A DNA stretch of 64,000 nt from Burkholderiales bacterium (GCA_017880775.1 JADGRQ010000007.1:1-64000), one strand, 5' to 3'. Shown: positions 15,655 to 25,570, counted from the first letter of the stretch. Program-made: numbers and translations. The notes: generated from the sequence alone by a model not told the origin.

Positions 15655-17609
15655 CTATTCCGCCGCCTGAGTGCGCGCAGCGCAAAGCGCGCCGGATCCA
15701 CCGCGTCGGCGAGTGCGCCCTCCAACGGCAGCGGCTCGCCCTCCAGGATGCTCGCCAGCAGTTCGGCGCCGAGCCCAGCCCAGAGGATGCCGCGCGAGCC
15801 GTAGGCGGTGGCCGCATAGAGCCCTTCAATGCGCGGTATCGCTCCGAGCGGCAAGGGTTTGACGAGCGCGGTGTCATCCGCGAGCGCGCCGATCACCGGC
15901 AGCCGGTCGCGCGCTACCGCGCGAAACCCGACGCGGCCCTCGAGTTTCTCCGGGTCGAGCCCGGCCGATGATCCTGGCACGATGCGCTCCAGCCGCTCGA
16001 GGTTCCCGGCGTGGCTTGCCGCGCGCGGCGCCGGATCCTCGTCTTCGAGGTCAAAACTCGCGCCGGCCACCGCCATGCCCGCAACCGGCGGGATGAGGTA
16101 GCCGCCGCGCAGCACCACCGCGCGCAGTTGCGCGAAATGCTCGCCTGGAATATGGGTGGCCTGGCCGCGCACGCGGCGCAAGCTCAGATGGCGTTGCGGC
16201 ACCAGCGCGAGTGCATCGGCTGCGTTCGCCAGCACCACCACCGGCGCGCGCGCGAGCTCGGCTCCGCGCCTGTCGCGCGCAAGCCATGCTCCATCGTGCG
16301 GCTCGAGTGTCGCGACTTCGCAGTTGAACCGCGCATCGAGCCGCTCGCCGCACTTTGCAAGCAGCGCGTTCACCAGGCGCGGCGGCCGGACCCAGCCCGC
16401 GTGCGCAAACCACACCCCGCCCGCGGCGAGCGCCACGCCCGCCGCGCTCGAGGCCTGCGCGCGATCGAGCCAGCGGGCGTATTCGGGCGGATAGCCGAGC
16501 TCCCGGATGGCGGCGCGCTGCGCAAGCGATTCGTCCTCGTCGCGCGCGAGCTGCAGCGCTCCGCAACGCGCCCATTCCGGCGCAAAGCCCGCTTGTTCCA
16601 ACAGCCGCCCGTGCCCGAGCCACCAGGTGAAGGCCGCGCGCGTCAGGCGCGAATGCAGGTTGTCATCGGGCGACACCAGCGGATGGACCACGCCCGCGTG
16701 ATTGCCCGAGGTCTCCAGCGCGGGCGCTGCGCGGCGCTCGAGCAGCGTGATGTCCCAGTCGCGCGCGGCGAGCCTCTCGCACACCGCGCCTCCGGCGAGC
16801 CCCGCGCCGATCACCAGCGCGCGCCGATGCGGCGCCGCCTTGCGCGCCTGCGGACGCAACAGCGCGAGGCGCGCGCAGGTCATCTCTCGCTTGGTTGCGT
16901 AGCCGCCGCGTTTCTCCACCGCAAAGCCTGCCGCTTCGAGCGCGCCGCGCACCGCGGCCGATGCGCTCCAGGTGGCCGCGGTAGCGCCGGGCGCGGCGAG
17001 GCGTGCGATCGCGCGCATCGTCTCGCGCGACCACATCGCCGGGTTGCCGGCCGGCGTGAAGCCGTCGAGATAAATTGCGTCGGCGGCCATGCGCAGTTCC
17101 CGCAGCGCGTCGCCGACATCGGCAAAGACGACAGTGAGCACCACGGCGCCGCGCCCGGATTCCATCCCGGATTCCATCCCGAATTCCATCCCGAATTCCA
17201 TCCCGAATTCCATCCTATGGCAGCCCGGTACCAGCAGCGGCCAGGATGCGCGCAACCGGGCCGATAGCGGCGCGAGCTCGGTGTAGGGCGCGTGCAGAAC
17301 CGCGAGGTCCTGCGAGGAAAACGGATGCGCCTCGATCGACACGAAGTGCAGTCGCGCGCAATGCTGCAGATCGTCGCGCCAGGCCTGCCAGGTGGCGAGG
17401 AAACTCAGGCCCAGCCCGAAGCCTGTCTCGAGAACCACGAAACGTTCGCGCCCCGCCCAGCGCGCCGGCAGCCCGTTGCCGCCGAGGAACACGTGGCGCG
17501 CCTGGCCCAGTCCGCCGGCTGCGCTGTGATAGACGTCGCCGTAGGCCTCGGAGTACGGCGTGCCGTCCGTGGCGAAGGCAAGACGGGCGGACGAGAGCGG
17601 CACGGGCAT
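15651..17609 (-). CDS. mnmC: bifunctional tRNA mnm5s2U synthesis protein MnmC
   Basis: A 652-residue fusion of the MnmC2-type SAM methyltransferase (N-terminal; FVVLETGFGLGLSFLATWQAW, DAIYLDGFTPAGNPAMW) and the MnmC1 FAD-dependent oxidoreductase (from about residue 265; ALVIGAGLAGGAVCERLAARDWDITLLERR). It completes mnm5s2U at the tRNA wobble position. I chose the ATG at 17609 because it opens MPVPLSSARLAFATDGTPYSEAYGDVYHS, the usual MnmC N-terminus; the frame is open further upstream without family similarity. A run of five 4-residue units (MEFG/MESG) at about residues 132-151 is an unusual insertion in the methyltransferase domain. Confidence 0.92.
   Translation of the reverse strand: MPVPLSSARLAFATDGTPYSEAYGDVYHSAAGGLGQARHVFLGGNGLPARWAGRERFVVLETGFGLGLSFLATWQAWRDDLQHCARLHFVSIEAHPFSSQDLAVLHAPYTELAPLSARLRASWPLLVPGCHRMEFGMEFGMEFGMESGMESGRGAVVLTVVFADVGDALRELRMAADAIYLDGFTPAGNPAMWSRETMRAIARLAAPGATAATWSASAAVRGALEAAGFAVEKRGGYATKREMTCARLALLRPQARKAAPHRRALVIGAGLAGGAVCERLAARDWDITLLERRAAPALETSGNHAGVVHPLVSPDDNLHSRLTRAAFTWWLGHGRLLEQAGFAPEWARCGALQLARDEDESLAQRAAIRELGYPPEYARWLDRAQASSAAGVALAAGGVWFAHAGWVRPPRLVNALLAKCGERLDARFNCEVATLEPHDGAWLARDRRGAELARAPVVVLANAADALALVPQRHLSLRRVRGQATHIPGEHFAQLRAVVLRGGYLIPPVAGMAVAGASFDLEDEDPAPRAASHAGNLERLERIVPGSSAGLDPEKLEGRVGFRAVARDRLPVIGALADDTALVKPLPLGAIPRIEGLYAATAYGSRGILWAGLGAELLASILEGEPLPLEGALADAVDPARFALRALRRRNS
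17157..17216 (-). repeat. 12-bp microsatellite-like tandem repeat (5 units) within mnmC
   Basis: On the plus strand, GGATTCCATCCC occurs twice and is followed by three GAATTCCATCC(C/T) units, in exact 12-bp phase. On the coding strand this reads MEFG three times and then MESG twice. Copy-number change would keep the reading frame. Confidence 0.93.
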
Positions 17610-17667
17610 CGCGCCGCAGTATAGCCTCGCGATCAGCCGTAAAATGGGACTCGCGGAGGATATCGCC

Positions 17668-19188
17668 ATGAACAAGCCCGTCGAACTGCGTCTGGAAACC
17701 GTTCCGCTGTGGATCAACGGCAAGCCGGTTGCGCCGGCCACGCCGCGCATGGGCGACGTTTTCAATCCGGCCACCGGGCAGGTCGCTCGCCGCGTTCCGT
17801 TCGCGGGCGCCGATCTGATCGACGCCGCCGTGAAGGCCGCGACCGCCGCGCTGCCCGCGTGGCGCGATACCCCGCCGCTCAGGCGCGCGCGGATCATGCA
17901 GAAATTCCTCGCGCTGATGCAGGCTCACCAATCCGAACTCGCAAGGCTCGCGAGCCAGGAACACGGCAAGACGCTGCCCGACGCGATGGGCTCGGTACAA
18001 CGCGGGATCGAGGTGATCGAGTTCGCGTGCGGCATCGCGCAGTTGCTGAAGGGCGAGTTCTCGGAAAACGTCGGCTCGCAGGTCGACACCCACAGCGTGC
18101 GCCAGCCCGTCGGCGTGTGCGCCGGCATCACGCCGTTCAATTTCCCGGTGATGGTGCCGCTGTGGATGTTCCCGGTGGCGATCGCATGCGGCAACACCTT
18201 CGTGCTGAAGCCCTCCGAGAAAGTGCCCTCGGCTTCGATCCGGATGGCCGGGTTATTCAGGGAGGCGGGGCTGCCCGACGGCGTGTTCAACGTGGTGCAC
18301 GGCGACAAGGAGGCGGTGGACGCGATCCTCGCGCATCCCGGCATCCACGCGGTCAGCTTCGTCGGCTCGACGCCGGTCGCGAAGTACATCTACGAGACCT
18401 GCGCGCGCAACGGCAAACGCGTGCAGGCGCTCGGCGGCGCCAAGAACCACGCGGTGGTGCTGCCGGACGCGGACCTCGAATTCACCGCCGACGCGTTGAT
18501 CGGCGCGGCGTACGGCTCTGCGGGCGAACGCTGCATGGCGATCTCGGCGGTGGTGGCCGTCGGCGCTGCCGCCGACCCGCTGGTCGCGCTGCTGAAGAAG
18601 AAGGCGCAGGCGATCAAGATCGGCCCGGGCGACGCAAGCGGCGTGGACATGGGCCCGCTGATTACGCAACAGCACCGCGACAAGGTCGCGGGCTACGTCG
18701 ATGCCGGCGAAAAGGACGGCGCGACGCTGGTGCTCGACGGGCGCGGCCTCAAGGTGAAAGGCTGCGACGCGGGGTTCTTCCTCGGCACCAGCCTGTTCGA
18801 CCGCGTGACGCCGGAGATGAAGATCTACCGCGACGAGATCTTCGGCCCGGTGCTGATCGTGCTGCGCGTGAACACGCTCGAGGAAGCGATCGCGCTGGTG
18901 AACCGCAACCCCTATGCCAACGGCACCGCGATTTTCACCGAGTCCGGCGGCGCGGCGCGGCGCTTCGAGAACGAGATCCAGGTCGGCATGGTCGGGGTGA
19001 ACGTGCCGATCCCGGTGCCGGTCGCGTTCTACTCATTCGGCGGCTGGAAGAATTCCCTGTTCGGCGACCTGCACGTGCACGGCGTCGAAGGCGTGAAGTT
19101 CTATACCCGCACCAAGGTGATCACGAAGCGCTGGCCACACCAGGACACGCCGTCTGCCCCAGGATTCAACATGCCGACGCTCGGCTAG
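17668..19188 (+). CDS. mmsA: CoA-acylating methylmalonate-semialdehyde dehydrogenase
   Basis: A 506-residue aldehyde dehydrogenase of the MmsA/IolA type, which converts methylmalonate (or malonate) semialdehyde to propionyl-CoA (or acetyl-CoA) in valine and related catabolism. The GGAKNHAVVLPDAD motif and the active-site Cys in YGSAGERCMAISAVV are diagnostic, as is GITPFNFPVMVPLWMFPVAIACGNTF. I chose the ATG at 17668 because GGAGGA lies 7 bp before it; an in-frame ATG at 17644 lacks that spacing. It is divergent from mnmC and followed after 18 bp by an enolase-superfamily gene, probably in one operon. Confidence 0.93.
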   Translation: MNKPVELRLETVPLWINGKPVAPATPRMGDVFNPATGQVARRVPFAGADLIDAAVKAATAALPAWRDTPPLRRARIMQKFLALMQAHQSELARLASQEHGKTLPDAMGSVQRGIEVIEFACGIAQLLKGEFSENVGSQVDTHSVRQPVGVCAGITPFNFPVMVPLWMFPVAIACGNTFVLKPSEKVPSASIRMAGLFREAGLPDGVFNVVHGDKEAVDAILAHPGIHAVSFVGSTPVAKYIYETCARNGKRVQALGGAKNHAVVLPDADLEFTADALIGAAYGSAGERCMAISAVVAVGAAADPLVALLKKKAQAIKIGPGDASGVDMGPLITQQHRDKVAGYVDAGEKDGATLVLDGRGLKVKGCDAGFFLGTSLFDRVTPEMKIYRDEIFGPVLIVLRVNTLEEAIALVNRNPYANGTAIFTESGGAARRFENEIQVGMVGVNVPIPVPVAFYSFGGWKNSLFGDLHVHGVEGVKFYTRTKVITKRWPHQDTPSAPGFNMPTLG

Positions 19189-19206
19189 GCGCTCCGAGCC
19201 GGCCAG

Positions 19207-20289
19207 ATGAAGATCGCCGGCTGGTCGATCCATTTCTACCGCCTGCCCTACGCGCGCGAGGTGGTGTGGGCGAACGCCGTCGAGCGATCGGGCACGTTTG
19301 CGCTGCTGAGACTCACCGCCGACTCGGGCGAGGTCGGCATTGCCGAGGGCACTCTCAAGGACACCTGGTCCGGCGTTTCGCCCCGATCCCTGGCAGCGAG
19401 CCTCGAAGATATATTGCTTCCGAGGGTCATGAAGATCGATGTGTCCGATGAAGCCGCGGTTGCCGGGTCGATTGCCGGAATTCCCGACAACCGCCTCGCC
19501 AAAGGCCTGATCGAGACGGCCTGCTGGACGCTGCGCGCCGCGGCGGCCGGCAAGCCGCTGTGGCGGATGTGGGGCGGGCAGCCGCGCGTGGAACTCAGCT
19601 GGACGGTCACGCGCCAGGCGCCGAAGCTGATGGCGCACGAGTCCGCCGATGTCTGCGCGCGCTACGGCTTTCGCACGCTCAAGGTCAAGGGCGGGCAGGG
19701 CCTCGAGACCGACCTGCAGGCACTCGCCGAGATCCGCTCGGCGGTCGGCGCGGGCGTGGAGCTCTACGTGGATGCCAACAGCGCGTACCCGCGCGCGCAG
19801 GCCGCGGCATACGTGGCGGCGCTCGCCGACGCGGGCGTGACCATTGCGGAGGATCCCTGTGCGCTGCAGCCCGACGCCGCATTCGCTGCGCTGCAGGCGG
19901 GGAGCCCGATCCCGATCCTGGTCGATCGCAGTTGTGCCTGCAGCGAAGACGCAGCGCTGTACCTCGAGCGCGGCGCGCAGGCGCTTTCCACCAAGCCGGG
20001 CCGCGTCGGATTGACGCAGACCCGCGCCATCGCCACGCTTGCCGCGGGGCGCAAAGCAAAAACCACAGTCGGCATCTATGCCGAAAGCCTGCTCGGAACG
20101 CTGATCAACCTGCAACAGCCGGGCACGCTTGCGGCCGAACAGACGTTCTTCCTCGCCATGACCGAGCAGGTCGCCGCCGTCGAGCTTCCGATCCGCGGCG
20201 GTTGCGTCGAACTGCCCGGCACGCCGGACTATGCATCCCTGGTGGACTGGGATGCGGTCAGGCGCTGCGCGCTCGACTACAATATCTAG
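19207..20289 (+). CDS. enolase-superfamily enzyme (mandelate racemase/muconate lactonizing type)
   Basis: A 360-residue member of the enolase superfamily with an N-terminal capping domain and a C-terminal barrel. Candidate catalytic elements are the K-x-K pair in FRTLKVKGG, metal ligands in YVDANSAY, IAEDP and PILVDRS, and the lysine of ALSTKPGRVG. This pattern is closest to the muconate cycloisomerase/dipeptide epimerase subgroup, which abstracts a proton alpha to a carboxylate. Substrate cannot be read from sequence. The gene follows mmsA closely, which suggests a catabolic role. Confidence 0.82.
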   Translation: MKIAGWSIHFYRLPYAREVVWANAVERSGTFALLRLTADSGEVGIAEGTLKDTWSGVSPRSLAASLEDILLPRVMKIDVSDEAAVAGSIAGIPDNRLAKGLIETACWTLRAAAAGKPLWRMWGGQPRVELSWTVTRQAPKLMAHESADVCARYGFRTLKVKGGQGLETDLQALAEIRSAVGAGVELYVDANSAYPRAQAAAYVAALADAGVTIAEDPCALQPDAAFAALQAGSPIPILVDRSCACSEDAALYLERGAQALSTKPGRVGLTQTRAIATLAAGRKAKTTVGIYAESLLGTLINLQQPGTLAAEQTFFLAMTEQVAAVELPIRGGCVELPGTPDYASLVDWDAVRRCALDYNI

Positions 20290-20319
20290 TATTTCGGCTC
20301 CCGAACCCCTACTAGATAC

Positions 20320-22305
20320 ATGGCAAAGCAGGTCTACGACGCATCTTCGATCCAGGCCCTGAAGGGCCTCGAGCCGGTCCGGCGCATGCCGGGCATGTAC
20401 ACGCACACGGTCCACCCGCTGCACGTGGTGCAGGAGGTGATCGACAACGCGATCGACGAGGCGCTCGCCGGCTACGGCAAGGCCATCACCGTCACGCTGC
20501 ACAAGGACGGCTCGGTCGAGGTCGAGGACGAAGGCCGCGGCATCCCGGTGGACATGCACCCGGTGGAGAAAAAGCCCGCGGTCGAAGTGGCGTTCACGAT
20601 GCTGCACGCCGGCGGCAAGTTCGACAATTCGAGCGACGCCGTGTACCACATCTCCGGCGGCCTGCACGGCGTGGGCGTCGCGGTCACCAACGCGTTGTCC
20701 AGGCGGCTCGAAGTCACGGTGTACCGCAACGGCCAGGCGCACAGCATGGCCTTCGAGGGCGGCGAGCCCGCGCAGAAGCTGAAAAGCGTGAAATCGAACA
20801 ACGCGAAACGCACCGGCACCACGGTGCGCTGCTGGCCCGATGCGAAGTACTTCGACAGCCCGAACATCCCGCTGGCGGAACTCGAGCACGTGATCCGCTC
20901 GAAGGCCTACCTGCTGCCCGGCCTGACGATGGTGCTGAAGCAGGAAGGCCGGGACGTGAAATCCTGGCGCTTCGAACGCGGCATGCAGCAGTACTTCGAG
21001 TTCATGCTGCAGGGACGCGAACTGGTCGCTCCGCTGTGGACCGGCGAGCGCCACTTCGACGAAAAGCAGGCCGCCGAGCTGGGCGAGGTGATGGCCGGCG
21101 AGGGCGCCGCCTGGGCGGTGGGCTGGCTCACCGAAGGCGAGGTGTTCGCCGATTCGCACGTCAACCTGATCCCGACGCGCTCGGGCGGCACCCACGAGGC
21201 GGGTTTCCGCAACGGCATCTTCGAGGCGCTGCGCGCGTTCATGGAGACCCGCAGCCTCACGCCCAAGGGCATCAAGCTGATCGCCGATGACATCTGGGGG
21301 CGCGCCTGCTTCACGCTCTCGGCGCGGGTCGTGCGCACGCAGTTCCATGGCCAGACGAAGGAAAAGCTGACGACCCGGCATGCCACCAAGCTGCTCGAGT
21401 TGTGCACGCGCGACGCGTTCGAGCTTTGGCTCAACCAGCACCCCGACGAAGGCAAGAAGATCGTCGAGCTGGCGCTCGAGCAGGCGAACAACCGGCTTGC
21501 CAAGGGCAAGAAGTTCGAGCGCAAGAAATCCTCCGGCTTCGCGACGCTGCCGGGCAAGCTGGTCGACAGCGCCACCGACGACACCTCCAGGAACGAGCTG
21601 TTCCTGGTCGAGGGCGATTCCGCGGGCGGCAGCGCCAAGGAAGCGCGCGACAAGGAAACGCAGGCGCTGCTGCCGCTGCGCGGCAAGGTGCTGAACACCA
21701 TGTCGAAGGATTCGCGCACGGTGCTCGCCAACAAGGAGCTGCAGGCGATCGCCACCGCGATCGGCGTCGATCCGCACGGCGCAGCCGATGCCGCGGACCT
21801 CTCCGGCCTGCGTTACGGCAAGGTGATCGTGATGACCGACGCCGACGTCGACGGCGGCCACATCCAGGCGCTGCTGCTGACGTTCTTTTTCATGCACGCG
21901 CCGAAACTGGTGGAAGCCGGGCACATCTACGTCGCGCAGCCGCCGCTCTACAAGGTGGAAGTGCCCGCGCAAGGCAAGGGCCGCAATCCGTCCGGCGGTG
22001 CGCGGCGCGTGTACTGCCTGGACGACGACGAACTCGACCAAGCGCTCGAGGTGCTCAAGAAGGAGAAGGTGCGCGAAGGCTCGTGGGAGATTTCGCGCTT
22101 CAAGGGCCTGGGCGAGATGAGCCCCGAGCAGCTGTGGGAAACCACCATGAACCCCGATACGCGCCGGTTGATCCGGATGAAGCTCGACCCGGCGCAGATC
22201 GAGAAGGTGCGCGGGATCTTCGAACTGCTGATGGACGCGGGCGAAGCCGAAGGCCGGCGCAACTGGATGCGCGAACACTGGAAGAGCGTCGAAGCGGACG
22301 TGTAG
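20320..22305 (+). CDS. parE: DNA topoisomerase IV subunit B
   Basis: The 661-residue ATPase subunit of topoisomerase IV. The GHKL site is seen in EVIDNAIDEALAGYG, DEGRGIPVD and SGGLHGVGVAVTNALS. The TOPRIM domain has EGDSAGGSAKEARD and MTDADVDGGHIQALLLTFFF. KYFDS and the short length separate it from GyrB, which carries an extra insert in many Proteobacteria. A small conserved-looking gene and then parC follow in the same direction. Confidence 0.96.
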   Translation: MAKQVYDASSIQALKGLEPVRRMPGMYTHTVHPLHVVQEVIDNAIDEALAGYGKAITVTLHKDGSVEVEDEGRGIPVDMHPVEKKPAVEVAFTMLHAGGKFDNSSDAVYHISGGLHGVGVAVTNALSRRLEVTVYRNGQAHSMAFEGGEPAQKLKSVKSNNAKRTGTTVRCWPDAKYFDSPNIPLAELEHVIRSKAYLLPGLTMVLKQEGRDVKSWRFERGMQQYFEFMLQGRELVAPLWTGERHFDEKQAAELGEVMAGEGAAWAVGWLTEGEVFADSHVNLIPTRSGGTHEAGFRNGIFEALRAFMETRSLTPKGIKLIADDIWGRACFTLSARVVRTQFHGQTKEKLTTRHATKLLELCTRDAFELWLNQHPDEGKKIVELALEQANNRLAKGKKFERKKSSGFATLPGKLVDSATDDTSRNELFLVEGDSAGGSAKEARDKETQALLPLRGKVLNTMSKDSRTVLANKELQAIATAIGVDPHGAADAADLSGLRYGKVIVMTDADVDGGHIQALLLTFFFMHAPKLVEAGHIYVAQPPLYKVEVPAQGKGRNPSGGARRVYCLDDDELDQALEVLKKEKVREGSWEISRFKGLGEMSPEQLWETTMNPDTRRLIRMKLDPAQIEKVRGIFELLMDAGEAEGRRNWMREHWKSVEADV

Positions 22306-22329
22306 TCGGCCCGCGAACGGGAGATGCGA

Positions 22330-22569
22330 ATGGCGACGAGGAAAAAGCGCAAGCCGATTCCCAAACCCTTCTGGGAACGCGGCTACAACGGGCATGTCTA
22401 CTGGCTCGGCAAGACCAAGCTCGGCAAGGTGACGCTGATCAAGCACGGCGGCTATGAATGGGGGGCGGCGGGCCGCACCGGGCGCGCCGAATCGCTGCCG
22501 AAAGCGAAATCCGCGGTGGAACTGGCGGTGGTGATGGCCGACCGGCAACTGCCGCTATTCAAGGATTGA
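22330..22569 (+). CDS. small basic protein between parE and parC, function unknown
   Basis: A 79-residue, lysine- and arginine-rich protein (MATRKKRKPIPKPFWERGYN, later YWLGKTKLGKVTLIKHGGYEW). I do not recognise a family. The ATG at 22330 has GGGAG about 8 bp upstream; an ATG at 22324 would have none at proper spacing. It lies 24 bp after parE and 3 bp before parC, so it is surely cotranscribed with the topoisomerase IV genes. A DNA- or topoisomerase-related role is conceivable from its charge and position only. Confidence 0.78.
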   Translation: MATRKKRKPIPKPFWERGYNGHVYWLGKTKLGKVTLIKHGGYEWGAAGRTGRAESLPKAKSAVELAVVMADRQLPLFKD

Positions 22570-22572
22570 CCA

Positions 22573-24900
22573 ATGGACGACAGAACGCTGGATCTTTTCT
22601 CCGCTGTCGATGACGGCGGCGAAGACGCCGCACCGATCGAGCGCCACGCCTCGCAGGCCTACCTCGGCTACGCGGTCTCGACGGTCAAGGCGCGCGCGCT
22701 GCCGGAGATCGCCGACGGCCTCAAACCGGTGCAGCGCCGCATCCTCTACGCGATGGGCGACAACGCCCGGGGAAATACTGCGGCGGGCTTCACCAAGTGC
22801 GCGCGCTATGTGGGCGAGGTGCTCGGCAAGTACCACCCGCACGGCGATTCCTCGACCTACGAGGCGATGGTGCACCTCGCGCAGCCGTTCTCGATGCGCT
22901 ATCCGCTGATCGATGGCCAGGGCAACTTCGGCAGCCGCGACGGCGACGGGGCCGCGGCCTACCGTTACACCGAGGCCAGGCTCTCGCGCTACGCCGAGCT
23001 GATGCTCGCCGAGATCGGCGAGGGCACGGTCCAGTTCATCAAGAACTACGACGGCAAGTTCGACGAGCCGCAACTGCTGCCCGCGCGCTTGCCGTTCGGC
23101 CTGCTGAACGGCTCGTTCGGCATTCCGGTGGGATTTTCCACGCGCATTCCGTCGCACAACCTGAAGGAAGTCGCTGCGGCCGCGGCGCTCGTCATCCGCA
23201 ATCCGAAAGCGAAGCTGGAAGACATCCTGGCGAAGCTTCCCGGCCCGGACTTCCCCGGCGGCGGGCAGGTCATCTCCAGTGCCGAAGAAATCCGCCAGGT
23301 CTACGCGACCGGCCGCGGCCCGATCGCGATGCGCGCGCGCTGGTCCGTCGAGCCGCTCGCGCGCGGCCAGTGGCGGATCGTCGTCAGCGAGCTGCCGCAC
23401 GGCGTGTCCTGCCGGCAGGTGCTGGAGGAAATCGAGGCGCTTGCCAACCCCCGCCCGGCCGCGGGCAGGAAGGAAATCACGCAGGAGCAGAAGCGCATCA
23501 AGCAGTTCATCGTCGACTTGGTCGAATTAGTGCGCGACGAGTCCGACCGCAAGTCGAAGCTGCGCCTGGTGATCGAGCCGCGCAGCTCGCGCCAGGACGC
23601 CGACGAGTTGATGAAGGCTTTGCTCGTGCACACGTCGCTCGAGACGCGCTACGCGGTCAACATGACCTGGCTGGGACTGGACGGCCTGCCCGAGACCAAG
23701 GGCATCGCCGAAATCCTGCGCGAGTGGGGCGAGTTCCGCGTGCAGACGGTCAGGCGGCGCACGAATTTCCGGCTGGCCAGATGCACCGAGCGGCTGCACA
23801 TCGTGCTCGGCCGGTTGCTCGCCTACGTCAAGATCGACGAAATCATCAAGCTGATCCGCGCCTGCGAGGACCAGGCCGACGCGAGGGCGAAGCTGCAGGC
23901 GAAGTACCGTTTCAGCGAGCGCCAGGCCGAGGACATCGTCAACCTGCGCCTCGGGCAGTTGACCAGGCTCGATGGCGTGAAGCTGAACGACGATCGCAAG
24001 GCGCTCGAAGCCGAGAGGAAGCGCCTCAAGGCCATCCTCGACGACGAGAAGGAACTCAGCAAGCTCGTGATCCAGGAACTCGCCGAGGATGCAAAGAAGT
24101 ACGGCGACGAGCGCCGTACGCTGATCCGGCCGGATGAGCGCACGCAGATCGAGCGCACGGTGCTCGAAGAGCCGCTCACCGTGATCCTGTCGGCGAAGGG
24201 CTGGATCCGCGCGCGGAGCGGCCACGGCGTCGACCTCGCCACCGTGAATTTCAAGGACGGCGACGGCCCGCTGCAGGCGCTCGAATGCAAGACCACCGAC
24301 GCGGTGGTGTTCCTTTCGGGCAAGGGCCGCAGCTACACGGTCGAGGCGGCGAACCTGCCGTCGGGGCGCGGCGACGGCCAGCCGGTCAATGCCATCGTCA
24401 ATTCCGAGGGCGACGAGATCGTCTGGATGGGGCAGGGCGACCCGCAGCAACTGCTGCTGATGCACCATTCGGGCGGCAACGGCTTTTTGTGCCGCCTGGG
24501 CGACCTGGTGACCAAGACCAGGGTGGGCAAGGATTTCATGACCGTGCCCGAGGGCGCGAAGCTGGCCGCGCCGCCGCTCGCGGGCAACGGCGAGCCGGAC
24601 AGGAAGGCGATGGTTGCGGCGCTCTCGTCGGATGCACGCCTGCTGGTGTTTTCCATCGACGACGTGCCGCTGCGTCCCAATGGCGGCGTGGGCGTGCAGC
24701 TGATCGCGCTGCCGGACAAGGTTGCGCTCGTCGCGGCGGCCGTGACCGATGGCAAGTCGCTGGCGGTGTCGGGCGTGAAGCGCAGCAAGCGCAGCGTGGT
24801 GACGCTGGACGCGAAGGCGCTCAAGGACTACGAGGGCAAGCGCGCGCAGCGCGGGCGCGTGTGCGACGTGGGGTTCAGGCCGGACCGGCTCGGAGGTTGA
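22573..24900 (+). CDS. parC: DNA topoisomerase IV subunit A
   Basis: A 775-residue cleavage/ligation subunit. The catalytic tyrosine is in [11 protein letters not shown]. The quinolone-resistance region reads [14 protein letters not shown], with the Ser and Glu that correspond to E. coli S80 and E84 unchanged, so no classical resistance substitution is seen. The coiled-coil and C-terminal beta-pinwheel region ([23 protein letters not shown]) is complete. The start is 3 bp after the small gene. Confidence 0.96.
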   Translation: MDDRTLDLFSAVDDGGEDAAPIERHASQAYLGYAVSTVKARALPEIADGLKPVQRRILYAMGDNARGNTAAGFTKCARYVGEVLGKYHPHGDSSTYEAMVHLAQPFSMRYPLIDGQGNFGSRDGDGAAAYRYTEARLSRYAELMLAEIGEGTVQFIKNYDGKFDEPQLLPARLPFGLLNGSFGIPVGFSTRIPSHNLKEVAAAAALVIRNPKAKLEDILAKLPGPDFPGGGQVISSAEEIRQVYATGRGPIAMRARWSVEPLARGQWRIVVSELPHGVSCRQVLEEIEALANPRPAAGRKEITQEQKRIKQFIVDLVELVRDESDRKSKLRLVIEPRSSRQDADELMKALLVHTSLETRYAVNMTWLGLDGLPETKGIAEILREWGEFRVQTVRRRTNFRLARCTERLHIVLGRLLAYVKIDEIIKLIRACEDQADARAKLQAKYRFSERQAEDIVNLRLGQLTRLDGVKLNDDRKALEAERKRLKAILDDEKELSKLVIQELAEDAKKYGDERRTLIRPDERTQIERTVLEEPLTVILSAKGWIRARSGHGVDLATVNFKDGDGPLQALECKTTDAVVFLSGKGRSYTVEAANLPSGRGDGQPVNAIVNSEGDEIVWMGQGDPQQLLLMHHSGGNGFLCRLGDLVTKTRVGKDFMTVPEGAKLAAPPLAGNGEPDRKAMVAALSSDARLLVFSIDDVPLRPNGGVGVQLIALPDKVALVAAAVTDGKSLAVSGVKRSKRSVVTLDAKALKDYEGKRAQRGRVCDVGFRPDRLGG

Positions 24901-24933
24901 TCCCGCAACGACCGGACAGATTGTTCTCCAATA

Positions 24934-24949
24934 TGCTACATTAGTAGCA
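24934..24949. promoter_or_regulatory. inverted repeat abutting the start codon of the HTH-nucleotidyltransferase gene
   Basis: TGCTAC-ATTA-GTAGCA is a perfect 6-bp inverted repeat that ends at the base before the ATG at 24950. It lies in an AT-rich pocket after parC. Since the encoded protein has a winged helix, this is a natural candidate for an autoregulatory operator; that is inference. Confidence 0.55.
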
Positions 24950-25570
24950 ATGCCGAGAACAAACCCCGGCGATCTTCTGTTTGGCAACTACCGGCGCCAG
25001 GTGCTCGGATTCCTGCTGCCGCGTCCGGACGAAAACTTTCACGTCCGGGAGATCGCGCGTCTCACCGGCGTGCCTGCCGGATCCTTGCATCGCGAGTTGC
25101 GCCAACTCGAGCAGGCGGGTCTGCTGCGCCGGACCGAGCAGGGAAACCAGGTGAGGTATGGCGCCGACGCGCGATCGCCGGTCTACCACGAACTCGCCGG
25201 GCTTCTGCGCAAGACCGCGGAGGTACCGTTGGCGGTACACAGCACGCAGGCGGAGTACGCCGTGCGCGGCGCTACATTGCAAGTGCCCAGACAGCGGCTC
25301 GCCGGGATCTGCCGGCGCTATGGGGTGAAGAAGCTCTCGCTGTTCGGTTCAGCGGCACGCGGCCAACTGCGGGCCGACAGCGACGTCGACCTGCTGGTGG
25401 AATTCGCGCCGAAATCAACGACCACGCTGTTCGATTTGCCGCGCATGCAGGACGAGCTGTCCGCGCTGTTCGGCAACCGCCGCGTCGACATCGCCACGCC
25501 GGAGATCCTCAAGAATCCGTTTCGGCGAAAGTCGATTCTTCCCGATTTGAAGGTTCTGTATGAGGTCTGA
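24950..25570 (+). CDS. winged-helix regulator fused to a MNT-type nucleotidyltransferase domain
   Basis: A 206-residue protein. Residues 10-80 form an ArsR-like winged helix (LGFLLPRPDENFHVREIARLTGVPAGSLHRELRQLEQAGLLRR). Residues 115-200 form a minimal nucleotidyltransferase (VKKLSLFGSAARGQLRADSDVDLLVEF) with the GSxARG and DxD catalytic pattern. Free-standing MNT domains act as antitoxins that nucleotidylate HEPN toxins. Here no HEPN partner is adjacent, and the fused HTH suggests self-regulation. The stop overlaps the diguanylate cyclase start by 11 bp. Confidence 0.85.
   Translation: MPRTNPGDLLFGNYRRQVLGFLLPRPDENFHVREIARLTGVPAGSLHRELRQLEQAGLLRRTEQGNQVRYGADARSPVYHELAGLLRKTAEVPLAVHSTQAEYAVRGATLQVPRQRLAGICRRYGVKKLSLFGSAARGQLRADSDVDLLVEFAPKSTTTLFDLPRMQDELSALFGNRRVDIATPEILKNPFRRKSILPDLKVLYEV

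Noticed and set aside
19033-22548. Very long minus-strand open frame opposite mmsA, the enolase-type gene and parE
   Set aside because: It is an antisense artefact of high-GC coding DNA. The plus-strand genes have clear motifs and the antisense translation is low-complexity, rich in His, Arg and Ala.
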